From: CAZTPH01 sp031552655
GTDB taxonomy: Bacteria; Pseudomonadota; Gammaproteobacteria; UBA9339
Length of the DNA: 11,397 bases
Assembly (NCBI GenBank): GCA_031552655.1
Contig: JAVBML010000013.1
Span: 1 to 11,397, forward strand
Direction: 5' to 3'
Below are positions 5,208 to 11,397 of this stretch, piece by piece. Made by a program: the position numbers and the translations under genes. Within the stretch, counting starts at the first letter, position 1. Every line of letters begins with the position of its first letter. Below the pieces are notes generated by a model that was given only the letters and a program-made list of their open reading frames with translations, searched no databases and was not told the DNA's origin.

Positions 5208-6632
5208 TTAGGTAACCACTAGAATGGTTAAAAGTTTGGCGCTGCCATTGCTACTCTGGTCACTGACTACGGCTACGATATCTCCCGCCACTACGAAACC
5301 AGACTCTTTAATTTTTTGCACCGCCGTTTGGGGAATATCATGGGAAGCTAAGTTTACAATGTCAAATTCCAGTGGGTAAACGTTGCTAAAGAGAGTCATT
5401 TTTCCAAGGGCCAAGGTATTACTGCTTAAGCCGAATATTGGCGCCGTTGCATGACTACGTGATGCCAAGAGTGCCGTATTACCCGTTGATGTTACTACCA
5501 CCACGGCGGTAATGTTAGAATTTTTAGCGACGCAGGTTGATGCCATGGCTATGATTTCATCGATGGATTGTCCTTGGTGATTTTCTAAAATGCGAGCGGT
5601 GCTAAGAAAACGTGGCTGCTTTTCGGTAGCTAGGCATACTTTGTCCATGGTTTGAATTACCAGAGCTGGGTGATCACCCGTGGCAGTTTCAGCGGATAGC
5701 ATGACAGCATCTGTACCATCCAGAATGGCATTGGCAACATCGGATATTTCAGCACGTGTGGGAATTACATTGTGTATCATGGTTTCCATCATTTGCGTTG
5801 CTGTGATAACTGGTTTATTCAAATCATGGGCACACTCAATTATAAATTTTTGAGCTTCCGGTACCTCAGCTTCGCCAATTTCAACGCCAAGATCTCCCCG
5901 GGCAACCATAATGCCATCGGATGCAGCGATAATTTCCCTAAGTGTTTCGGGAACCATGGATTCAATGCGCTCAATTTTAGCAATTACTCCCGCTTGATTT
6001 TTTTCTTTGGCAATGAGGTCTTTTGCTTCCTCAACATCAGCTTTGGAACGTACAAAGGATATGGCAATGTAGTCAACATTTAAAGATAGAGCTGTTTTTA
6101 AATCTTCGTGGTCCTTGGGGGTAAGGGCACCCGCTGATAATCCTCCAAATTGCCGATTAATTCCCTTGTTATTTGATAAAGTACCGCCCACTTTAACTTC
6201 GCAGATTATGCGCGTATTTTCCACTTTAGTTACCGCAAGAACTAGGCGACCATCATCCAGCAGTAGGATATCTCCGGAACTCACATCTTGAGGTAATTCC
6301 TTGTAATCAATGCCCACCATGGTTTCATCACCGGCATCTTTAGGTAGCGCTGCATCCAATACAAATGTCGCTCCTTCCCGAAGATTTATTTTACCCTCCT
6401 TAAATTTAGAGATGCGTATTTTAGGGCCCTGGAGATCTGCTAGGATACCCACTATTTTATTTTCCGCTTTTGCGGCATTCCTGATGGTATTAACTAATAC
6501 TTTTTTTTCTTCCGCCGTGCCGTGGGAAAAATTTAGACGTACCACACTGACACCGGCGGCCATCATATTGCGCAAAACCTGTAGATTATTAGACGCGGGT
6601 CCCAGGGTTGAAACTATTTTGGTTTTTCTCAT
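5208..6632 (-). CDS. pykA: Pyruvate kinase (PykA type)
   Basis: Pyruvate kinase converts phosphoenolpyruvate and ADP to pyruvate and ATP, the last step of glycolysis, in the cytoplasm. The 474-residue product is full length for the bacterial enzyme. Visible signatures are TKIVSTLGPA at 4-13, the active-site RLNFSHG at 32-38 (Arg32, Asn34, Ser36 for K+ and phosphate), DLQGPKIRI at 66-74, AKIERIES at 218-225 with the catalytic Lys219 and metal-binding Glu221, VARGDLGVEIG at 243-253, and ITATQMMETM at 276-285. The B domain with VGIDYKELPQD and SGDILLLDDGR matches the gammaproteobacterial PykA (type II) more closely than PykF, as I recall the E. coli proteins. It starts 31 bases after the pgk stop with CAGAGG upstream and is coupled to the small membrane protein behind it, so pgk-pykA form an operon. 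All key residues are present. Confidence 0.95.
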   Translation of the reverse strand: MRKTKIVSTLGPASNNLQVLRNMMAAGVSVVRLNFSHGTAEEKKVLVNTIRNAAKAENKIVGILADLQGPKIRISKFKEGKINLREGATFVLDAALPKDAGDETMVGIDYKELPQDVSSGDILLLDDGRLVLAVTKVENTRIICEVKVGGTLSNNKGINRQFGGLSAGALTPKDHEDLKTALSLNVDYIAISFVRSKADVEEAKDLIAKEKNQAGVIAKIERIESMVPETLREIIAASDGIMVARGDLGVEIGEAEVPEAQKFIIECAHDLNKPVITATQMMETMIHNVIPTRAEISDVANAILDGTDAVMLSAETATGDHPALVIQTMDKVCLATEKQPRFLSTARILENHQGQSIDEIIAMASTCVAKNSNITAVVVVTSTGNTALLASRSHATAPIFGLSSNTLALGKMTLFSNVYPLEFDIVNLASHDIPQTAVQKIKESGFVVAGDIVAVVSDQSSNGSAKLLTILVVT

Positions 6633-6663
6633 TATTAAACTACCTCTGAATTATATTTATGAA

Positions 6664-7839
6664 TTATTTGCCTCGTTCTTCTAAAACTTTGACTGCGGGC
6701 AAGGTATTTCCCTGGAGATATTCTAGAAAAGCTCCACCGGCAGTGGAAATATAGGATATTTTGTCGTCCACGGCAAATTTTTCAATGGCAGCTACGGTAT
6801 CGCCGCCACCGGCGATGGTAAAGCCAGGGCAGTGGGCTATTGCCTGCGCTAGGGTTTCGGTGCCAGCGCTAAATTGCTCAATTTCGAATACTCCCAGGGG
6901 GCCATTCCATACTATGGTTTTTGCATTGGTAACTAGGGCAGCTAATTTTTGGGAAGTTTCAGGACCGATATCAAGGATCATGTCTCTTGGCTCAATCTCT
7001 TCAACTTTTTTTACAGTGGCTTTCACCTTTTCGTTGCATTCTGTGGCTACCACCACGTCCGTTGGAATTGGGATTTCAGTACCTCGCTGGGCGGCAAAGG
7101 CTAGTAATTCCTTGGCCTTTTCTATAAATTCCGGTTCATGGAGAGATTTACCTATGGGTAGGCCGTGGGCAGCAATGAAGGTGTTAGCAATGCCGCCGCC
7201 TACTATCAAGCGATCCACTTTTTTTAATAAATTTTCCAACAGTTGTAATTTTGTGGATACCTTGGAACCTCCCACTATGGCTACTAGGGGGTGAGAAGGT
7301 TTTTCTAAAGCTTTACCTAGGGCATCAATTTCTGCCATGAGCAATGGACCGGCACAGGCGACTTTTGCAAACTTTGCAACCCCATGGGTAGAGGCCTGGG
7401 CGCGATGTGCCGTGGCAAAGGCATCCATTACAAAAATATCACAGAGGGCGGCCATTTTTTTAGCTAACTCTTCGCTATCTTTTTTTTCACCCCTGTTGAA
7501 TCTGACATTTTCACAGAGCACTATTTCTCCAGATTGTATTTCTACACCATTGAGCCAATTGCTTTCCAAGCGAATCTCTCTGTTGAAGTAATTACTAAGC
7601 CAGCGAGCTACAGGTTGCAGAGAAAATTCTGGATTAAATGTACCCTCTTCCGGTTGTCCCAGGTGAGATAGTACCATAACCTTGGCTCCAGCATCCGCTG
7701 CTAATTTTATAGTTGGCACCGAGGCCAATAATCTTTTTTCACTGGTAATTTTGCCATCCCGTAGGGGAACATTGAAATCCACTCGTATTAATACTCGCTG
7801 TCCTTTTAGGTCCAAATCACTCATTTTTATAATAGCCAT
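6664..7839 (-). CDS. pgk: Phosphoglycerate kinase
   Basis: Phosphoglycerate kinase transfers the acyl phosphate of 1,3-bisphosphoglycerate to ADP, giving ATP and 3-phosphoglycerate; it is a cytoplasmic monomer. The 391-residue product has normal length and all main signatures: RVDFNVPLRDGK at 19-30 (substrate-binding Asp21, Asn23), SHLGQP, the NVRFNRGEKKD segment, DAFATAHRAQASTHG, VAIVGGSKVSTK, GGGIANTF, and the nucleotide-binding GGGDT at 344-348. The sequence is very close to the gammaproteobacterial form. The ATG at 7839 is preceded by AGAGGA at a good distance. It is the first gene of a minus-strand operon with pykA; gap and fba, often adjacent in other gammaproteobacteria, are not next to it here. 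The promoter must lie in the 178-base divergent spacer shared with rmuC. Confidence 0.96.
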   Translation of the reverse strand: MAIIKMSDLDLKGQRVLIRVDFNVPLRDGKITSEKRLLASVPTIKLAADAGAKVMVLSHLGQPEEGTFNPEFSLQPVARWLSNYFNREIRLESNWLNGVEIQSGEIVLCENVRFNRGEKKDSEELAKKMAALCDIFVMDAFATAHRAQASTHGVAKFAKVACAGPLLMAEIDALGKALEKPSHPLVAIVGGSKVSTKLQLLENLLKKVDRLIVGGGIANTFIAAHGLPIGKSLHEPEFIEKAKELLAFAAQRGTEIPIPTDVVVATECNEKVKATVKKVEEIEPRDMILDIGPETSQKLAALVTNAKTIVWNGPLGVFEIEQFSAGTETLAQAIAHCPGFTIAGGGDTVAAIEKFAVDDKISYISTAGGAFLEYLQGNTLPAVKVLEERGK

Positions 7840-8017
7840 GTCATTTCCTCTTTACTTTAATGTTATTTTCTTATTCTTGTTAGTCGTGTCTAAATAAAAA
7901 TATATAAATATTCTCTACATTAATATTATTACTCTCCTTCCAGCAAGTAAATAATAATTTGTATATTATGCTGGTATTTAAGATAAGGTAATATTTTTAG
8001 TTTCTGTTATTTCCAAG
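7840..8017. promoter_or_regulatory. Divergent pgk/rmuC promoter region with a dyad
   Basis: This very AT-rich 178-base spacer must hold the promoters of pgk (minus) and probably rmuC (plus). The best pgk candidate is TAGACA on the minus strand (about 7888-7893), but no good -10 partner was found. For rmuC, TATTAT near 7964-7969 could be a -10. A 35-base dyad with arms CCAGCA (7940-7945) and TGCTGG (7969-7974) sits between the two genes and could be an operator. No riboswitch-like structure was seen. Confidence 0.35.
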
Positions 8018-9343
8018 ATGGACTATGAAAATGGTTTGTTTTTCATGGAAGCGCTGCCTATGTGGCCATTGATAATTTGCTTTGTTTACCAGTTTGGTTT
8101 ATACAGATGCAATGAGATGTTTCATAATTTTTACGGTATGCAAATGAATTTTTTTACCATCTACGCAATATTATTTTCTGGTCTATTACTGCTCATTATA
8201 TTTCTATTTCACAGAAGTCAAAAAAAAACCACCATGGAGGCCTTGTTGCTTCGTGCCGAAGAACGCCAAGAGCTTAGGGAAAGTATGGTTAAATTGTTTT
8301 CGGAGCAACAGCAACAAACCAGTGGCTATCAATTGCAAAGTCTGAAAATTATTACGGAAAGTTTGCAAAGCAGTTTGGCTGAAGTGCGCGCCCAGGTAAC
8401 AGCGGTTCTGCATAATCATAGCGGAGATTTGGGTGCCAGAGTTGATAGATTTACCGAAGCTACGGATAAAAAATTACAGGAAATTACCAATCAAGTGGGA
8501 AAACATCTGTCCGAGGGATTTGAAAAAACTGCCGTTACTTTTACGGATGTGGTTAAGCGCCTCGCCCTAGTGGATGAGGCGCAGAAAAAAATTACGGAAT
8601 TGTCTAGCAATGTACTCAATTTGCAGGAAATTTTAACAGATAAGAGAGCGCGGGGTGCCTTTGGTGAGGTGCAGCTGTCCATACTATTACGCAATACTTT
8701 GCCCGAGGAAAATATACTATTGCAACATACTTTGAGCAATGGTAAGCGTGTTGATTGCTTACTACATTTACCGAAGCCGACGGGTGACATTGCCATTGAT
8801 GCTAAATTTCCCTTGGAAAATTATCAAAAATTCACTAATTACCACTTGGATGAAGGGGAGAGAAAAATTGCTCAGCAGCAATTTCGCTTGGATGTGCGCA
8901 GGCACATCCAGGATATCGCGGAAAAATACATCGTTCCTGGAGAAACGGCGGATGGTGCCATGATGTTTATTCCCGCCGAAGCTATTTTTGCGGAAATTCA
9001 TGGTCACTATCCCGATCTAGTCGAACTATCCCATCGTTTGAAAGTTTGGTTGGTATCACCGACTACCCTAATGGCTATTTTAACTACGGCGCGGGCGGTA
9101 ATTAAGGATTTAGTAACCAGGGATCAAATGCACATTATTCAAGATCATTTGAATGTTCTAGGTAAGGATTTTGTTCGCTTTCAAAATCGCATGGATAATT
9201 TATCTAGGCACATTAACCAAGCAGCTGTGGATGTGGACGAAATACAAAAATCTGCCAAAAAAATTTCCACACGCTTCACTAGCATTGAGCAAGCGGAGTT
9301 AATAGCTAAAGAGTCCAAACTACCGCTCCATGAGATGGATTAG
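8018..9343 (+). CDS. rmuC: DNA recombination protein RmuC
   Basis: RmuC is a membrane-anchored coiled-coil protein with a predicted PD-(D/E)XK nuclease-like core; in E. coli its loss changes recombination at inverted repeats. The 441-residue reading has a membrane helix at about 45-65, a long charged coiled coil at 70-205, and the conserved core from DKRARGAFGEVQLSILL at 208-224 through GKRVDCLLHLP, IDAKFPLENYQKF at 260-272, AMMFIPAEAIFAEIH and the signature VWLVSPTTLMAIL at 343-355. The start is uncertain: RmuC normally begins just before the membrane helix, which here would be Met41 or Met43 (8138 or 8144), and none of the upstream ATGs has a strong Shine-Dalgarno. The first 40 residues, with Cys21 and Cys31, may therefore be untranslated. 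It diverges from pgk and converges on rluD. Confidence 0.93.
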   Translation: MDYENGLFFMEALPMWPLIICFVYQFGLYRCNEMFHNFYGMQMNFFTIYAILFSGLLLLIIFLFHRSQKKTTMEALLLRAEERQELRESMVKLFSEQQQQTSGYQLQSLKIITESLQSSLAEVRAQVTAVLHNHSGDLGARVDRFTEATDKKLQEITNQVGKHLSEGFEKTAVTFTDVVKRLALVDEAQKKITELSSNVLNLQEILTDKRARGAFGEVQLSILLRNTLPEENILLQHTLSNGKRVDCLLHLPKPTGDIAIDAKFPLENYQKFTNYHLDEGERKIAQQQFRLDVRRHIQDIAEKYIVPGETADGAMMFIPAEAIFAEIHGHYPDLVELSHRLKVWLVSPTTLMAILTTARAVIKDLVTRDQMHIIQDHLNVLGKDFVRFQNRMDNLSRHINQAAVDVDEIQKSAKKISTRFTSIEQAELIAKESKLPLHEMD

Positions 9344-9419
9344 AACTTAGTTTAATTATAATTGCCATTAGGTACTAAAATTGGTCAGTGGAAGTAAGAG
9401 TTTTTAGGAATGGTTTTAG

Positions 9420-10397
9420 CTAGGAGGAGGTAGCATCTTCATTTAAACATAATAGTAGCTGTCTAAAGTCTTCCGGCGGGTCCACTTCCCAGGAAGATAG
9501 AACACCGGTTGTGGGATGAGATAACTCTAATTTTGTGGCATGCAATGCTTGGCGATTGAAGTTTTCTAATGCCTGACGTAGAGTTGTTGAAACCCTATAG
9601 GAAATTTTGGAAATGTTACTGTAGTCACGGTCACCGACTATGGGAAATCCAAGATGTGCTAAGTGCACTCTGATTTGATGAGTACGACCAGTTTCCAGGG
9701 ATACTCTAAGATAGGTATGCAGTGCAAAGCGATCAATGATGCGATAGTGGGTAATGGCAACTTTACCATGTTCCCTAACTGCCATGAGAGTTCTGCGCTG
9801 GCCGCTGCGTCCTAGGTTGGTATTGATGGTGCCGCCGGCTATCATTTTGCCGTGTACAATTGCTAAATATTCCCTTTTTATTTTACGCTCCTGTAGCATG
9901 GAAGTTAATTTATAGTGAGAAGTGAGATTTCTGGATACTATCATGATGCCCGTGGTATTCTTATCTAGACGGTGTACAATGCCGGCTCGGGGAACTAAGG
10001 ATAGCTCCGGATAATGGTACAATAGGGCATTTAATAAGGTACCATTTGGATTGCCGGCCCCGGGATGAGTTACTAAACCCATGGGTTTATTTAGAATAAT
10101 TATATCTCTATCTTCATAAATAATATCCAGATCCATTGCCTGGGCGGTAGCCGTAGTTTGATTTTCCGTTGGGGCATGTATTTCAATTATTTGTTCCGCA
10201 GCTACTCTATGATTTTGTGATGGAGTTAGTTTTTCTATTTTTACATAGCCTCCTTTAATCCATCGCTGGATATGAGCCCGGGAGTATTCTGGTAATAGAT
10301 TACTTAGTACTCGGTCTAATCTTTGATGATGTAGCGTTCTAGGTACGGTAAGGCAAATACTGAAAACTGATGATTTTTCTAGGCAATTGGCAGCCAT
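9420..10397 (-). CDS. rluD: 23S rRNA pseudouridine synthase RluD
   Basis: RluD makes the pseudouridines in helix 69 of 23S rRNA (1911, 1915 and 1917 in E. coli), needed for normal ribosome assembly and termination. The 325-residue product has an N-terminal S4 RNA-binding domain (QRLDRVLSNLLPEYSRAHIQ at 25-44, then WIKGGYV) and the RluA-type catalytic domain: IIYEDRDIIILNKPMGLVTHPG at 92-113, catalytic Asp145 in GIVHRLDKNTTG at 139-150, the AVREHGKVAITHYR segment, and ETGRTHQIRVHLAHLGFPIVGD, close to the C-terminal RQALHATKLELSHP. It is very close to the E. coli enzyme. The chosen ATG at 10397 lacks an evident Shine-Dalgarno, so the first dozen residues are uncertain. pgeF (yfiH), which often follows rluD, is absent; convergent rmuC lies 76 bases away instead. 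Confidence 0.93.
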   Translation of the reverse strand: MAANCLEKSSVFSICLTVPRTLHHQRLDRVLSNLLPEYSRAHIQRWIKGGYVKIEKLTPSQNHRVAAEQIIEIHAPTENQTTATAQAMDLDIIYEDRDIIILNKPMGLVTHPGAGNPNGTLLNALLYHYPELSLVPRAGIVHRLDKNTTGIMIVSRNLTSHYKLTSMLQERKIKREYLAIVHGKMIAGGTINTNLGRSGQRRTLMAVREHGKVAITHYRIIDRFALHTYLRVSLETGRTHQIRVHLAHLGFPIVGDRDYSNISKISYRVSTTLRQALENFNRQALHATKLELSHPTTGVLSSWEVDPPEDFRQLLLCLNEDATSS

Positions 10398-10468
10398 TGA
10401 TGGTTAGCTATGATTATCTGTGTGAAAAATAAATATAACGCTGAGCACCGCAGAAAGGATTAATAATA

Positions 10469-10508
10469 GATGTAGAGGTGCTTTCAAGATTAAAAGAACC
10501 TCTACATC
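10469..10508 (-). terminator. Hairpin terminator behind the histone-like gene
   Basis: GATGTAGAGGT (10469-10479) and ACCTCTACATC (10498-10508) are perfect 11-bp inverted arms, extended inside by a CTTT/AAAG match. It begins 8 bases after the stop of the histone-like gene on the minus strand and is followed on that strand by TCTATTATTAATCC, which is only moderately T-rich, so termination may be partial and read-through into rluD possible. Confidence 0.6.
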
Positions 10509-10516
10509 CAGGCCAA

Positions 10517-10693
10517 TTACTTTTTCTTCGCTTTTTTAGCGACAGTTTTTTTCTTTGCTGCTACTGTTTTTTTAGGAGCAACTTTTTTCTTAGCTACAGT
10601 TTTCTTCGCTGCGACTTTTTTGGTTACAACTTTTTTAGCCACAACTTTCTTTTTAGTAGTTGTTTTTTTAGCAGCTACTTTTTTTATTGCCAT
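10517..10693 (-). CDS. Histone H1-like Lys/Ala-rich DNA-binding protein
   Basis: The 58-residue product starts MAIKKVAAKKTTTKKK and consists almost wholly of Lys, Ala, Val and Thr in repeats of the type (K)KVAAKK / KKTVAKK with a single Pro, ending AKKAKKK. It resembles the basic tail of eukaryotic histone H1 and the bacterial H1-like proteins of Chlamydia (HctB), Coxiella and Bordetella, which bind DNA without sequence preference and can condense the nucleoid. There is no globular domain. GAGG lies about nine bases before the ATG at 10693. The gene is easily missed because it is short and because the opposite strand is open over the same stretch. It lies between the MFS gene and rluD on the same strand and has its own hairpin at the end. 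The composition is strongly supported; the role in the life cycle is inferred. Confidence 0.8.
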   Translation of the reverse strand: MAIKKVAAKKTTTKKKVVAKKVVTKKVAAKKTVAKKKVAPKKTVAAKKKTVAKKAKKK

Positions 10694-10724
10694 TTTAGAG
10701 TCCTCAAAATTTTAATTATTTAGC

Positions 10725-10751
10725 GACTATTTTCAAAAAATTACAATAGTC
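10725..10751. promoter_or_regulatory. Dyad in the promoter region of the histone-like gene
   Basis: GACTATT (10725-10731) and AATAGTC (10745-10751) form a perfect 7-bp dyad around 13 bases, 31 bases upstream of the histone-like ATG. On the minus strand the distal arm overlaps TTGACT, a good -35 match, but the -10 at the expected distance is poor. It could be an operator or a weak terminator of the MFS gene; no T tract follows on the minus strand. Confidence 0.3.
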
Positions 10752-10770
10752 AAAAATATATTAAATGAAA

Positions 10771-11397
10771 TTAATTGATTTGCATAGCTTTTTTATTTTG
10801 ATTTTTTTTAGTTCCCGTTTCCCGTAAAAAAAATGTTAGAATGAAACCTAAAATTAGCACAACGGGAAGTATGAGAAATGCCATTTGATAATCGCGTTTT
10901 GCGTAGATTCGTAGGTTATTTATAGTATTACCGGACCATAGCATATCTAGAAATTTACCCACCATGGGTTGCGCAATGAATCCCCCAAACATGATTAGAA
11001 AATTAGTAAATGCAGTTGCGGTAGCGAGAAGATATTTTGGATTATTTTCGCTACCAATGGCAAAACAGAGAACCTCGGCGCTGGTGAATGCACCAAAGAA
11101 AAACAGTAACCACTTTAGTAACAAGATATTAATCTGGGGAAAACAGATAACAATGCTAATTATTATCGTTGATAGTAAACAGCCAACGGTGATTGGTATT
11201 TTCCTTGAATGTGTTACATCGGAAATGTACCCCACCAAGGGACCGCCAATTAACCATCCTAGGTACACCAGGGAGCAAGCATTGGCAGCTTCACTTTTAG
11301 AAAGAGCATACACGGTAGTTAGAAATGGTATGCCCCATAGTTCGGCAAATAGGGAAAGTGATAAATATAGTACACAGGCTATGGTACCATTGATCCA
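10771..11397 (-). CDS. MFS transporter, C-terminal part (runs off window)
   Basis: The visible 208 residues are open to the right edge without a start and end with a TAA at 10771-10773. They hold about six membrane helices (the C-terminal half of a 12-helix major facilitator): LYLSLSLFAELWGIPFLTTV, a second helix ending in the loop GPLVGYISDVTHSRK at about 52-66, the standard cytoplasmic motif-A-like loop between helices 8 and 9, then VGCLLSTIIISIVIC, LLKWLLFFFGAF, a helix around FTNFLIMFGGFIAQPMVG, and FLILPVVLILGFILTFFL. The tail is cytoplasmic and basic (KKNQNKKAMQIN). Such permeases exchange or import small metabolites by ion coupling; the substrate cannot be told. The LFAELWGIPF and AANACSLVYLGWLIGGP pattern is similar to permeases common in Legionella and Coxiella as I recall them. 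Position 11313 is an internal Met, not the start. Confidence 0.85.
   Translation of the reverse strand, partial: WINGTIACVLYLSLSLFAELWGIPFLTTVYALSKSEAANACSLVYLGWLIGGPLVGYISDVTHSRKIPITVGCLLSTIIISIVICFPQINILLLKWLLFFFGAFTSAEVLCFAIGSENNPKYLLATATAFTNFLIMFGGFIAQPMVGKFLDMLWSGNTINNLRIYAKRDYQMAFLILPVVLILGFILTFFLRETGTKKNQNKKAMQIN

Noticed and set aside
6761..7294. 177-codon plus-strand frame over pgk
   Set aside because: Antisense shadow of pgk, which has full family signatures.
9344..9419. Possible bidirectional terminator between convergent rmuC and rluD
   Set aside because: Only short TTAGT/ACTAA arms with a long loop and no proper T tract were found.
10478..10723. 81-codon Phe/Ser/Cys-rich plus-strand frame
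   Set aside because: It is the complement of the Lys/Ala-rich histone-like gene; the low-complexity codons of that gene keep the opposite strand open.

Overview
The window reads as a chromosomal segment of an AT-rich gammaproteobacterium, probably of the Legionellales/Coxiella/Rickettsiella type. This is an inference from the close resemblance of Pgk, PykA and RluD to gammaproteobacterial forms, from a lysine/alanine histone H1-like protein, and from a bacterial NB-ARC protein. Two halves can be told apart: an accessory half (about 1-4500) and a housekeeping half (about 4500-11397).

Accessory half. At the left edge (1-98) is the start of an IS3-type insertion sequence, inserted a few bases past the stop of a fic-like gene. 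Then come, on the minus strand, a RhuM-family gene (467-1108) and a Fic-family gene (105-470). They look like one ~334-residue RhuM-Fic gene split by loss of one A in an A run at about 477-481. An intergenic stretch with three GCTACC repeats spaced exactly 11 bp follows, then the degraded 3' half of a tRNA-Thr(UGU) gene (to 1392), which looks like an old integration site, and a long hairpin (1415-1468). On the plus strand is a three-gene cargo: a 26-codon leader-like ORF with a strong Shine-Dalgarno sequence (1723-1803), ending 2 bases before a 704-residue NB-ARC/TPR NTPase that carries a clear signal peptide (1806-3920), and a 96-residue peptide with a textbook double-glycine export leader and a four-cysteine mature part (4035-4325). 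This cargo is the best candidate for an undescribed system. A hairpin-rich element with G runs (4414-4507) closes the accessory half.

Housekeeping half. A minus-strand operon runs pgk (7839-6664), pykA (6632-5208), a 61-residue two-helix membrane protein whose ATG abuts the pykA stop, and a flavodoxin-family gene (4961-4516) broken by a one-base frameshift. pgk and pykA together make the ATP-yielding steps of lower glycolysis. Divergent from pgk is rmuC (8018-9343), convergent with rluD (10397-9420). Upstream of rluD is a 58-residue histone H1-like gene (10693-10517) with its own hairpin, and the C-terminal half of an MFS transporter runs off the right edge (11397-10771).

No CRISPR array, rRNA or intact tRNA was seen. 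All family assignments rest on motifs and recalled resemblance; no database search was run.
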